Shown here one piece after another: positions 1 through 5,427 of a stretch of DNA of 7,188 bases. The position numbers and the translations under genes are program-made. The first letter of the stretch is position 1, and each line of letters starts with the position of its first letter. The notes under the pieces were generated by a model. It was not told the origin of the DNA. It saw only the letters and a program-made list of their open reading frames with translations, and did no database searches. Source of the DNA: JAWVEV01 sp033856535 (GTDB lineage: Bacteria; Actinomycetota; Thermoleophilia; Miltoncostaeales; Miltoncostaeaceae); contig JAWVEV010000134.1 of NCBI GenBank assembly GCA_033856535.1, forward strand, positions 1 through 7,188, in the 5' to 3' direction.

Positions 1-115
1 CGCGCAGGCCTGGCACGTCGGGGTCGAGGCGCAGCGCGGCGCTCCAGGCGGCCTCAGCGGCGTCGGCATCGCCGAGCGCGCCCGCGGCGCCGACGGGCTG
101 ACGCTCTCCTTCTGC

Positions 116-1969
116 ATGATCGTGAAGGACGAGGAGGAGATGCTCCCGGGCTGCCTCGAGGCGGTCCGGCCCTTCGTCGACGAGGTGATCGTGGTCGACA
201 CCGGCTCGACCGATCGCACCGTCGCGATCGCCGCGGCATTCGGCGCGCGGGTCCTGCACTTCCCCTGGAATGGCTCCTTCGCCGACGCGCGCAACGTCTC
301 CCTGGAGGCCGCGACCGGCGACTGGGTGATGTACCTCGACGCCGACGAGCACCTGGTGCCCGAGGACGGCCCGATGCTGCGCGAGCTGCTCGGGCGCACC
401 TGGCGCGAGGGCTTCGAGCTGGTCGAGACCAACTACACCCGCGACGAGGGCGCGGGCCAGGCCGTGACCCACCTGGCGCTGCGCATCTGGCGCCACCGCC
501 CCGCGTACCGCTTCGAGGGCGCGATCCACGAGCAGAAGACGCGCAACATGCCGACGTACCTGCGCGAGCGCTTCGAGCAGACCGGCATCCGGGTGCGCCA
601 CTACGGCTACCTGAACGGCCGGATCGAGGACCGCGACAAGTCACGGCGCAACCTGGAGTTGCTGGAGCGCGAGGCCGGCGAGCGGCCGACGCCGTTCATG
701 GCCTTCAACCTGGGCTCCGAGCACCTCGCGCTCGACGAGCCGGCCAGGGCGCGCAAGCTGCTCGACGCCGCCTGGGCCGAGCTGCGAAGGGGCGAGTGGA
801 CCGCGGTCGGCTACGGCGCGCCACTCGTCGCGCGCGTCGCCCGCGCCCGGCGCACCGCCGGCCACCCGACCGGTGCGCGGGTCGCGATCGCCGAAGGCCT
901 GGCCGGCCTGCCCGACCACACCGACCTCGTCTTCGAGCTGGCGCTCTGCGCCCGCGACCAGGGCGAGCTGGCCGAGGCCGCCGGGCTCGCCGAGCGCTGC
1001 CTGGCGATGGGCGACGCCCCGGCCCGCTACCACGCGACCGTCGGCACCGGCGGCGCGCTCGCGCTGACCCTGCTCGGACAGCTGCACGAGCTCGCCGGCC
1101 AGCCGGCGGGGGCCGAGGAGCGCTACCGGCGCGCGCTGGCCGAGCACCCCGACTACGTCGCGCCCGCCCTGCCGCTGGCGACCCTGATGGCCGCGCGCGG
1201 CGCCGGCGCCGACGAGGTGGAGGCGGCGCTGCCCGACAAGCCGAGCGCGTTCGCGCACGCCGCGGCGGCCTACGCCGAGGCCGGCCACCCCGAGGTGGCC
1301 GAGCGCTGGTATCGCGCGGTGCTGGCGCGCCAGCCGCGCAACGAGACGGCGCTCACCGGCATCGTCGACGCCCTGTTCGCGCAGCGCCGCTACGCCGAGG
1401 CGGCGGACGCCGCGGCCGGCGTCGCGGCCGCCGTGGGGATCGAGCTGTTCGCGCGGGCCGCGGCAAGCGACGCGGCCGGCCTGACCGCCGCGCTGGCGCG
1501 GGCCGAGGCGGCCGGCATCGCGGACCACGAGCGCGCCGTCTACGCGGCCTGGGCGACGATCGTCGCCGGCGGGCCGGCCCCCGCCGCCCTGCCGCTCCCC
1601 GCGGCGCTGTCGGTGGCCGCGGGCCTCGAGACCTTCCTGCGCGTCCAGGACTTCGACAACTTCGCCGTGCTGCACGGCCTGTGGGAGCGGGTTGAGCTCG
1701 CCAAGCGCGAGCGGCACGAGCTGATGGCGCGGATCTACCTGCGCCAGGGGTTCCTGGAGTCGGCGGCCGACGAGTGGATCGCAGTGGCCTCGGCCGCGCC
1801 CGACGCCCGGGCGCTGGTCGGGCTGGCCCAGGTCGCCGTGGCGCAGGGGCTCCACGAGGACGCGCTGGCGCTGGCGGCCGACGCGCTGGCGCTGGAGCCG
1901 GGCAACGCCGACGCCGCGCGGATCCTCGAGCGGATCACCGCCCGCGTCGCGGTGGGCGCCGCAGGCTGA
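116..1969 (+). CDS. Family 2 glycosyltransferase with C-terminal TPR repeats (5' end uncertain)
   Basis: Probable inverting GT-A glycosyltransferase that moves a sugar from a nucleotide-sugar donor. The acceptor is unknown, and no signal peptide or membrane helix is visible, so it is probably cytoplasmic. Counting from the ATG at 116, residues 1-10 are the start motif MIVKDEEEML, DTGSTD lies at 28-33, and the metal-binding DxD-type motif LDADEH at 74-79. A second family block, RFEGAIHEQ (132-140), and HYGY (162-165) follow. From about residue 178 to the end the protein is Ala/Leu-rich helical repeat with TPR signatures, for example AERWYRAVLARQPRNETAL near 395-413 and DALALAADALALEPGN near the end. 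The ATG at 116 cuts into the first beta strand: LTLSFC is encoded just before it and the frame stays open to base 2 with no ATG or GTG. The true start is therefore CTG 98 or left of the window. It ends 20 bp from the convergent VOC gene. Family assignment is secure; start and substrate are not. Confidence 0.9.
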   Translation: MIVKDEEEMLPGCLEAVRPFVDEVIVVDTGSTDRTVAIAAAFGARVLHFPWNGSFADARNVSLEAATGDWVMYLDADEHLVPEDGPMLRELLGRTWREGFELVETNYTRDEGAGQAVTHLALRIWRHRPAYRFEGAIHEQKTRNMPTYLRERFEQTGIRVRHYGYLNGRIEDRDKSRRNLELLEREAGERPTPFMAFNLGSEHLALDEPARARKLLDAAWAELRRGEWTAVGYGAPLVARVARARRTAGHPTGARVAIAEGLAGLPDHTDLVFELALCARDQGELAEAAGLAERCLAMGDAPARYHATVGTGGALALTLLGQLHELAGQPAGAEERYRRALAEHPDYVAPALPLATLMAARGAGADEVEAALPDKPSAFAHAAAAYAEAGHPEVAERWYRAVLARQPRNETALTGIVDALFAQRRYAEAADAAAGVAAAVGIELFARAAASDAAGLTAALARAEAAGIADHERAVYAAWATIVAGGPAPAALPLPAALSVAAGLETFLRVQDFDNFAVLHGLWERVELAKRERHELMARIYLRQGFLESAADEWIAVASAAPDARALVGLAQVAVAQGLHEDALALAADALALEPGNADAARILERITARVAVGAAG

Positions 1970-1989
1970 GTCAGGCGGGCGGGCGGGCC

Positions 1990-2388
1990 TCAGGCATCGC
2001 GCCGCGGCGCGTAGCGGTGGTGGAGCATGAGCGCGTTGCCGTCGGGGTCATGGAAGTGGGCCATGTGGCAGACGCCGCTGTCGATCGTCTCCGCCGGGAA
2101 GACGACTCCCTTCGCCTCGAGCTCCGCCCGCGCGGCCGCCACGTCGGCGACGTGCAGCGCCACCGGATGCGAGTGGGGGCGGAACTCCATCCCGAAGGCG
2201 TCGGACTGCATCAGCGCGATCGTCAGCGTGCCGGTCTCGAATTCGCCGGCCGGCATCGCGCCCCACCGCACCGAGCACGGGATGCCGAGGACCTCCTCGT
2301 AGAACTCGCTCGCCACCGCGAAGTCGCGCGTCGGGATCGTGATGAAGTCGACCCCGGTCACCTTCACCGCGCTCGCCGCCTCGCCCAT
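1990..2388 (-). CDS. VOC family protein (glyoxalase/bleomycin-resistance fold)
   Basis: A 132-residue single-module vicinal oxygen chelate protein. Members are small soluble metalloenzymes or binding proteins such as lyases, dioxygenases and drug-binding proteins; the substrate cannot be told here. Visible family features are VDFITIPTRDFAVASEFYEE (13-32, first beta-alpha unit), PVALHVADVAAARAELEAKG (75-94, second unit), and the closing HFHDPDGNALMLHHRYAP (111-128). The usual first-strand His is replaced (ITIPT) and the usual Glu in the last strand is Met/Leu, so the classical H/E metal set is not intact; H74, H79 and the terminal His residues are possible ligands. ATG 2388 is chosen because the complement reads GAGGGGG about 5 bases upstream and homology starts there. 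An open frame continues back to 2481 but is Arg/Pro-rich and unlike the family. It stands alone, convergent with the glycosyltransferase. Confidence 0.9.
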   Translation of the reverse strand: MGEAASAVKVTGVDFITIPTRDFAVASEFYEEVLGIPCSVRWGAMPAGEFETGTLTIALMQSDAFGMEFRPHSHPVALHVADVAAARAELEAKGVVFPAETIDSGVCHMAHFHDPDGNALMLHHRYAPRRDA

Positions 2389-2417
2389 GGTTCCCCCTCG
2401 TCGCGCTTCCACCGGCT

Positions 2418-2451
2418 CCGGCGGGGCCCGCCGGCGGGCTGACCGTAGCGC
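2418..2451 (-). promoter_or_regulatory. Weak promoter candidate and palindrome upstream of the VOC gene
   Basis: On the minus strand GCGCTACGGT (2451 to 2442) contains a TAnnnT-type -10 box, TACGGT, about 55 bases before the VOC start. No -35 box is at the right distance. Immediately downstream, where transcription would begin, is a perfect odd palindrome, CCGGCGGG-G-CCCGCCGG (2418-2434), which could be an operator or RNA hairpin. In DNA this GC-rich such palindromes also arise by chance, so the call is tentative. Confidence 0.25.
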
Positions 2452-2602
2452 CCCGGGTGCCGCACTCGGGCTCCGCGACAATCGGCGCGGCGACCGAACC
2501 CGCGGCGAAGCGTCGAGTGGCGCGGGCGGGGGCGCGCCCGCGGCGATCCCGCCGCGTCACTCGGCGCGGGCGCGCGGGTAGGGGCGCCGCACCGCGCCGG
2601 GC

Positions 2603-2862
2603 TCAGGCGGCCGGCGGCCGCGGGTCCGCCCCCGGCGGCGTCGGCCGGCCGAGCCCGAGGTGCCACACCGTGAGCACGCGCGGGTCCTCGAGCAGCCGCC
2701 GCCGGTCCTGGCGGAGGGTCCGGTTGGTCACGTACGGGTCCTCCAGCACCTCCGCCATGTGGCGGCCGAGCGCGGTCTGACGGCCGACGTATTCGGCCAG
2801 CCGACGCCGGCCGCCCGCGGGGTGAAGAGGTCGGCGATGAGGCGCCGTCCGGAGAGGGCCAT
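2603..2862 (-). pseudogene. Small unknown protein gene with a one-base frameshift
   Basis: Unrecognised gene. The minus strand has a strong ribosome site, AAAGGAG (2878-2872), then ATG at 2868 (3 bases after the site) and ATG at 2862 (9 bases after). The second is better spaced and is used here. The first frame reads MALSGRRLIADLFTP, then turns into low-quality sequence and stops at 2728. From about 2820 the neighbouring frame takes over with good protein-like sequence: RRRLAEYVGRQTALGRHMAE, VLEDPYVTNRTLRQDRRRLL, EDPRVLTVWHLGLG, ending at TGA 2605-2603. The frames join exactly if one base is restored in the CCCC run at 2822-2819 (GGGG on the plus strand), giving an 86-residue basic, soluble, helix-rich protein with a Pro-rich tail. 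It diverges from the PRC-barrel/Crp operon and shares its control region. The shift may be a real mutation, a homopolymer sequencing error or, less likely, programmed slippage. Confidence 0.6.
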
Positions 2863-2912
2863 GGTCATCCGCTCCTTTCGTGCGGCCGGGTCGTCGCCCG
2901 GCGGCCCCTCCC

Positions 2913-2922
2913 GGTGTAGCGC
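2913..2922 (-). promoter_or_regulatory. Putative -10 region of the leftward promoter
   Basis: The minus strand reads GCGCTACACC, the same ten bases as at 3018-3027 on the plus strand, facing the opposite way. The TACACC part would serve as a -10 box, giving a leader of about 45 bases before ATG 2862. No TTGACA-like -35 is seen at 16-18 bases. That fits a promoter needing an activator. The position and repetition support it; the hexamer itself is a poor consensus match. Confidence 0.4.
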
Positions 2923-2948
2923 GGACCCGGCCTCCCGAGGGGGCGCGT

Positions 2949-2961
2949 GTTGGACCCCAAC
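2949..2961. promoter_or_regulatory. Operator-like palindrome 1 (GTTGG-N3-CCAAC)
   Basis: GTTGG ACC CCAAC is a perfect inverted repeat with 5-bp arms; the flanking T and A extend it to 6 bp. Its centre (2955) is 37 bases upstream of the T of the leftward TACACC box. It has the shape of a dimeric regulator site. The likeliest binder is the Crp/Fnr-type protein encoded at 3444-4238, by proximity only. Classical Crp and FNR sites have other half-sites and an even spacing. Confidence 0.55.
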
Positions 2962-2978
2962 AAGGGGCGACCGCAACG

Positions 2979-2991
2979 GTTGGATGCCAAC
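2979..2991. promoter_or_regulatory. Operator-like palindrome 2 (GTTGG-N3-CCAAC)
   Basis: GTTGG ATG CCAAC has the same arms and spacer length as the copy at 2949-2961; flanking G and C extend the arms to 6 bp. Centre-to-centre distance is 30 bp, close to three helical turns, so both sites face nearly the same side of the DNA. Its centre (2985) is 37 bases upstream of the T of the rightward TACACC box, matching the left side exactly. An extra half-site CAAC lies just left of it at 2974-2977. Confidence 0.55.
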
Positions 2992-3017
2992 CCTCCGGGC
3001 GCCCCGACGGCCCGCCG

Positions 3018-3027
3018 GCGCTACACC
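3018..3027 (+). promoter_or_regulatory. Putative -10 region of the rightward promoter (PRC-barrel/Crp operon)
   Basis: GCGCTACACC in front of the operon, the mirror copy of the element at 2913-2922. With TACACC as the -10 box, transcription would begin near 3034, about 26 bases before ATG 3060. The palindrome at 2979-2991 would then be centred near -49. No recognisable -35 box. Confidence 0.4.
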
Positions 3028-3047
3028 TGGCTCATGAGACACATGAC

Positions 3048-3054
3048 GAGGAGG
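3048..3054 (+). promoter_or_regulatory. Ribosome binding site that fixes the PRC-barrel start
   Basis: GAGGAGG, 5 bases before ATG 3060. It decides for 3060 over the in-frame codons further upstream. Confidence 0.7.
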
Positions 3055-3059
3055 ACGAG

Positions 3060-3437
3060 ATGAGCACCACCCAGACCGCGCTGAGCATGCGATGCGTCGG
3101 CTACCAGGTCCGCACCAGCGGGGGCGGCGCCCCCGTCGGGGAGATCGAGGGGGTGCGGGCCCGGGGGGTGCGTCTGCACCGCCTGCCGGCACACCCCGGC
3201 CGCCACGGGTACCTTCCCTCCGAGGCGGTGAGCTGGGTATCCGACGCCACCAACACGGTGTTCCTGAAGGAGGGCATCACGCCCGCGTCGGTCGTCGACG
3301 CCCCACCGCCGCCGGACGAGGCCCCGGGCGATTGGCACAAGAGCTCGGACTGGTGGGCCGACCTGCTCGGCCACTTCGGCCTGTTCGAGTCCGAGGGCCG
3401 CGGCAACGAGCCCTTCCTGCACCCGGACCAACGGTGA
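3060..3437 (+). CDS. PRC-barrel-like small protein
   Basis: A 125-residue soluble protein. Residues 11-83 fit the PRC-barrel pattern: a first strand with a turn and glycine (GYQVRTSGGGAPVGEIEGV, 14-32), a basic loop (HRLPAHPGRHG, 40-50), then the family's typical block YLPSEAVSWV (51-60) and NTVFLKEG (65-72) ending in DAPPPPDE. PRC barrels occur in the RimM ribosome-maturation factor, photosynthetic reaction centre subunit H and many small stress or adaptor proteins of unknown role. This one has neither the RimM N-domain nor a membrane anchor. The tail (91-125) is unusual, rich in aromatic and acidic residues (WHKSSDWWADLLGHFGLFES), and may be a binding segment. The start has a strong ribosome site. 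Six bases separate it from the Crp/Fnr gene, so the two are surely co-transcribed. The fold call is by pattern only; a generic hypothetical protein is the alternative. Confidence 0.7.
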   Translation: MSTTQTALSMRCVGYQVRTSGGGAPVGEIEGVRARGVRLHRLPAHPGRHGYLPSEAVSWVSDATNTVFLKEGITPASVVDAPPPPDEAPGDWHKSSDWWADLLGHFGLFESEGRGNEPFLHPDQR

Positions 3438-3443
3438 CGCCCG

Positions 3444-4238
3444 ATGGCGCGTGAGCTCGTCGCACTCGTGCCCGGCCTGATGCGGCTGGGCCGGGTCGGC
3501 GTGTTCGCGGGCCTGCCGGAGCGCGACCTCGCCGTCCTGGACCGCCGCCTCGAGGTGGTCCGGTGGATCTACGGGCACCCCCCGCCCCCCGCGCTGTCGC
3601 GCCCCCGGCACCTCTTCGTGGTCCGGGAGGGCCAATTGGCGCTCTTCGAGCGAACCCTCTCGGGCCACCTGATCACAATCGCGGTCCTCGAGGCCGGCGC
3701 CGTCTACTCCAGCCTCGGCGACGCCCCGGCGCCGCACCTCGACGCCCAGTGCGACTCGGCGGTCTCCCCGATCTCGGAGGACGCCCTGGGCGCGCTGATC
3801 GCGCGCTACCCGCGCTTCGGGAGCAACCTCGCCGCCGCGCTCTCGGAGCGCATGGCGATGCTGCGCGAGATCGCGGCGGTGCTCGGCGAGGTGCGCGTCG
3901 AGGACCGCCTGCGCGCGCGCCTGCGCCAGATCGGCGGCCGGATCGGCCGTACCTCCCGCGAGGGCGTGCGCATCCCGCTGGCGCTCACCCACGCCCAGTG
4001 GGCGCTGTTGGTGGGCGCCTCGCGCGAATCGGTCACGATCGCCCTGGGCCGCCTGCGCGCTCAGGGCGAGATCCTGATTGAGGGGCGCGAGGTCACGGTC
4101 ACCTGGGCCGCGATGGAGCCGATGGGGCCCGAGCCCGAGGAGGATTCGCCGCCCGGCGCCGACGCGTCGAATGGCGCAACGGACCCGCCCGCGGCCGACG
4201 CGCTCAACCCGCCAGGGGGTCCCCCACCCGGCCCATGA
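3444..4238 (+). CDS. Crp/Fnr-family transcriptional regulator, atypical sensor domain
   Basis: A 264-residue DNA-binding regulator. Residues 15-120 form a degenerate cyclic-nucleotide-binding-type barrel, recognisable from LFVVREGQLALFERTLSGHL (57-76) and ITIAVLEAGAVYSSLG (77-92). Residues 127-165 are the long dimerisation helix and linker. The winged helix-turn-helix follows: LTHAQWALLVGASRESVTIA (181-200) then LGRLRAQGEILIEGREVTV (201-219), with recognition helix around SRESVTIALGRLR. The phosphate-binding cassette of true cAMP receptors (GE.A...R..T type) is absent, and a single Cys (103) rules out an FNR iron-sulphur cluster, so the signal is unknown. Residues 222-264 are a Pro/Asp/Ala-rich tail not found in ordinary members. 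Translation is probably coupled to the PRC-barrel gene 6 bases upstream, as its own ribosome site is weak. It probably regulates its own operon through the palindromes at 2949-2991 (inference). The 3' end overlaps the serpin gene by 35 bp. Confidence 0.87.
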   Translation: MARELVALVPGLMRLGRVGVFAGLPERDLAVLDRRLEVVRWIYGHPPPPALSRPRHLFVVREGQLALFERTLSGHLITIAVLEAGAVYSSLGDAPAPHLDAQCDSAVSPISEDALGALIARYPRFGSNLAAALSERMAMLREIAAVLGEVRVEDRLRARLRQIGGRIGRTSREGVRIPLALTHAQWALLVGASRESVTIALGRLRAQGEILIEGREVTVTWAAMEPMGPEPEEDSPPGADASNGATDPPAADALNPPGGPPPGP

Positions 4239-4950
4239 AGAGCACCGTGCCGGTTGCGCGGTCGCGGATCAGGAACAGGAAGGGCCGGTCGAGGGCGAGG
4301 CGCACGTCGGTGACCGGAGCGCTGGTGGGTCCGATGCCGACCGCCGTGACCGCCCCGGCCTCGGTGCCCTTCTCGTCGACGATCACGAAGGCCGCCTGCC
4401 TCGCGAGGGTGATCACCAGCTGCTCGGCTCGCGTGGTGCCGCCGAAGTCGGCGCGCATGCCGTCGAAGGCGTCGCGCATTCCGAGCGCCTTCAGTCCGAT
4501 GAAGCGGGGCAGCACCGGGTAGCCGGGCTTCACCCAGAGCGCGTTCGCCGTGGTGAGGATCGGCTGGCCCTCGCCCCCGGCTCCCGCCGCGTTCAGGTCG
4601 CGGCCGAGCGCGCCGAGCGCCGAGTGCAGCCGCCCCGGCGGCAGCGGGTGGCGCAGGACGCGCGCCATCTGGGCGCGCGTGCGCCCCCGCGCCCCGGCCG
4701 ACACCATCGACAGCGCCGTCGAGGCGCCGTACGGCGACAGCACGACATTCGGCGCAACGGGCGTCGCGAGCCGGCGGTAGAGGTCGAAGGCGAACTCGGT
4801 CTGCCCGCGCACGACGGCGGTCCGCTCGGCGCGCGGCGTCGGCTTCACCGGCTTGGGCTTCGGCGTCACCGGCGCGCCGATCGCGACTTCGGCCGACGCG
4901 GCCACGAGGGCCGCCAGGAGCAGGACGAGGAGCCGTCGCATGGCCCCCAT
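4204..4950 (-). CDS. Secreted serpin-family protein lacking its central region
   Basis: A 248-residue exported protein with both ends of a serpin (normally about 370-400 residues). Residues 1-26 look like a signal peptide (MGAMRRLLVLLLAALVAASA), followed by a Pro/Lys linker. Residues 50-150 match the N-terminal serpin half: TEFAFDLYRRLA (51-62), NVVLSPYGASTALSMVSAGA (68-87), RAQMARVL, and ANALWVKPGYPVLPRF (135-150). Directly after LPRF comes LKALGMRDAFDGMRADFGG, which belongs near the C-terminal end of the central domain. Then follow the hinge FVIVDEKGTEAGAVTAV (188-204) and the serpin signature LALDRPFLFLI (218-228), ending in TGTVLFMGRVGDP. Roughly 150 residues that carry helix F, strand 3A and most of sheets B and C are absent. 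A serpin without strand 3A should not trap proteases by loop insertion, so it is probably inactive or repurposed. ATG 4950 is preferred; ATG 4941 is equally in frame and neither has a strong ribosome site. Confidence 0.82.
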   Translation of the reverse strand: MGAMRRLLVLLLAALVAASAEVAIGAPVTPKPKPVKPTPRAERTAVVRGQTEFAFDLYRRLATPVAPNVVLSPYGASTALSMVSAGARGRTRAQMARVLRHPLPPGRLHSALGALGRDLNAAGAGGEGQPILTTANALWVKPGYPVLPRFIGLKALGMRDAFDGMRADFGGTTRAEQLVITLARQAAFVIVDEKGTEAGAVTAVGIGPTSAPVTDVRLALDRPFLFLIRDRATGTVLFMGRVGDPLAG

Positions 4951-5020
4951 CGTCTTGCAGCCGAATGTCGCGCGTCGCCCGTCATATGGCCAGGTCAAAC
5001 GCTCGGCGCGTGATCCGGGC

Positions 5021-5048
5021 TTGATATATTCCGATATAGGAATATATT
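5021..5048 (+). promoter_or_regulatory. ArsR promoter with embedded 24-bp palindromic operator
   Basis: The only AT-rich island in the window. A -35 box TTGATA (5021-5026) and a -10 box TATATT (5043-5048) stand 16 bp apart, each one mismatch from consensus. Transcription would start at about 5055-5056, on or beside the GTG start codon, which explains the lack of a ribosome site: a leaderless mRNA. A perfect inverted repeat, ATATATTCC (5024-5032) - GATATA - GGAATATAT (5039-5047), overlaps both boxes. This is the classic placement for repression by the ArsR protein encoded immediately downstream. Confidence 0.72.
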
Positions 5049-5055
5049 TCCCCGC

Positions 5056-5427
5056 GTGGCACGAGCATCCACCACGACGGACGTCTTCAACGCGGTCGCC
5101 GAGCCGCGACGCCGGCAGATCCTCGACCTCCTGGCGGGCGGCGAGCGGTCGGTGACCGAGCTGATCCGGGTTCTCGGGCTCGCCCAGCCGCAGGTCTCCA
5201 AGCACCTGCGGGTGCTGCGCGAGGTGGGCGCCGTCGAGGTCCGCGAGGACGGGCGCCGGCGCCTCTATCGGCTGAACGGGCCGGCGCTGAAGCCCATCCA
5301 CGACTGGGTCAAGGACTACGAGGCGATGTGGTCCGACCGCTTCGAGGCCCTGGATGCCGTGCTGGACGAGCTCCAATCACCACAAGGACACAAGGAGGAG
5401 GACGATGGCCATGACGAAGAGCGGTAG
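5056..5427 (+). CDS. ArsR-family winged-helix transcriptional repressor
   Basis: A 123-residue repressor of the ArsR/SmtB fold. Residues 9-27 form the first helices (DVFNAVAEPRRRQILDLLA) and 30-60 the helix-turn-helix, with recognition helix AQPQVSKHLRVLREVGAV (43-60). The beta wing is REDGRRRLYRLNG (63-75), and the C-terminal dimer helix KPIHDWVKDYEAMWSDRF (79-96) is followed by an acidic tail. It has no cysteine and no metal-binding motif, so it belongs to the non-metal branch usually coupled to SRPBCC genes. The GTG start at 5056 is the only sensible one: a strong promoter lies immediately upstream and homology begins within ten residues. The gene overlaps the downstream SRPBCC gene by 23 bp. 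It very likely represses the pair from the palindrome at 5024-5047. The inducer is unknown. Confidence 0.92.
   Translation: MARASTTTDVFNAVAEPRRRQILDLLAGGERSVTELIRVLGLAQPQVSKHLRVLREVGAVEVREDGRRRLYRLNGPALKPIHDWVKDYEAMWSDRFEALDAVLDELQSPQGHKEEDDGHDEER
5392..5400 (+). promoter_or_regulatory. Strong internal ribosome site for the SRPBCC gene
   Basis: AAGGAGGAG inside the last codons of the ArsR gene, 4 bases before ATG 5405. It decides for 5405 over ATG 5411 and over the upstream in-frame ATG at 5354, and implies more efficient translation of the second gene than of the repressor. Confidence 0.7.

Noticed and set aside
641..1855. Long minus-strand open frame opposite the glycosyltransferase
   Set aside because: Composition is Arg/Gly/Gln-rich without domain signatures. 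It is the antisense shadow of a GC-rich coding region with clear GT2 and TPR motifs on the plus strand.
1970..1989. GGCGGGCGGGCGGGCC run between the convergent genes as a terminator
   Set aside because: It is a short direct repeat without a complementary arm, so it cannot form a stable hairpin.
2389..2602. Search for a further gene or terminator in the GC-rich spacer
   Set aside because: Frames here are Arg/Pro/Ala-rich with no ribosome site or motif, and no stem with a T-run was found; many short GC inverted repeats are expected at this composition.
3034..3063. Tiny frame MRHMTRRTR whose stop overlaps the PRC-barrel start, as a possible leader peptide
   Set aside because: Its AGG-AGG arginine codons are simply the ribosome binding site read in frame, and it has no ribosome site of its own.
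3021..3992. Long minus-strand open frame opposite the PRC-barrel and Crp/Fnr genes
   Set aside because: It covers two genes with recognisable domains, good starts and operon spacing on the plus strand, and its own product resembles no family.
4972..5020. Promoter for the serpin on the minus strand (TTGACC and a CATATG-like box)
   Set aside because: The two boxes are not at a usable distance from each other and no alternative pair is better.
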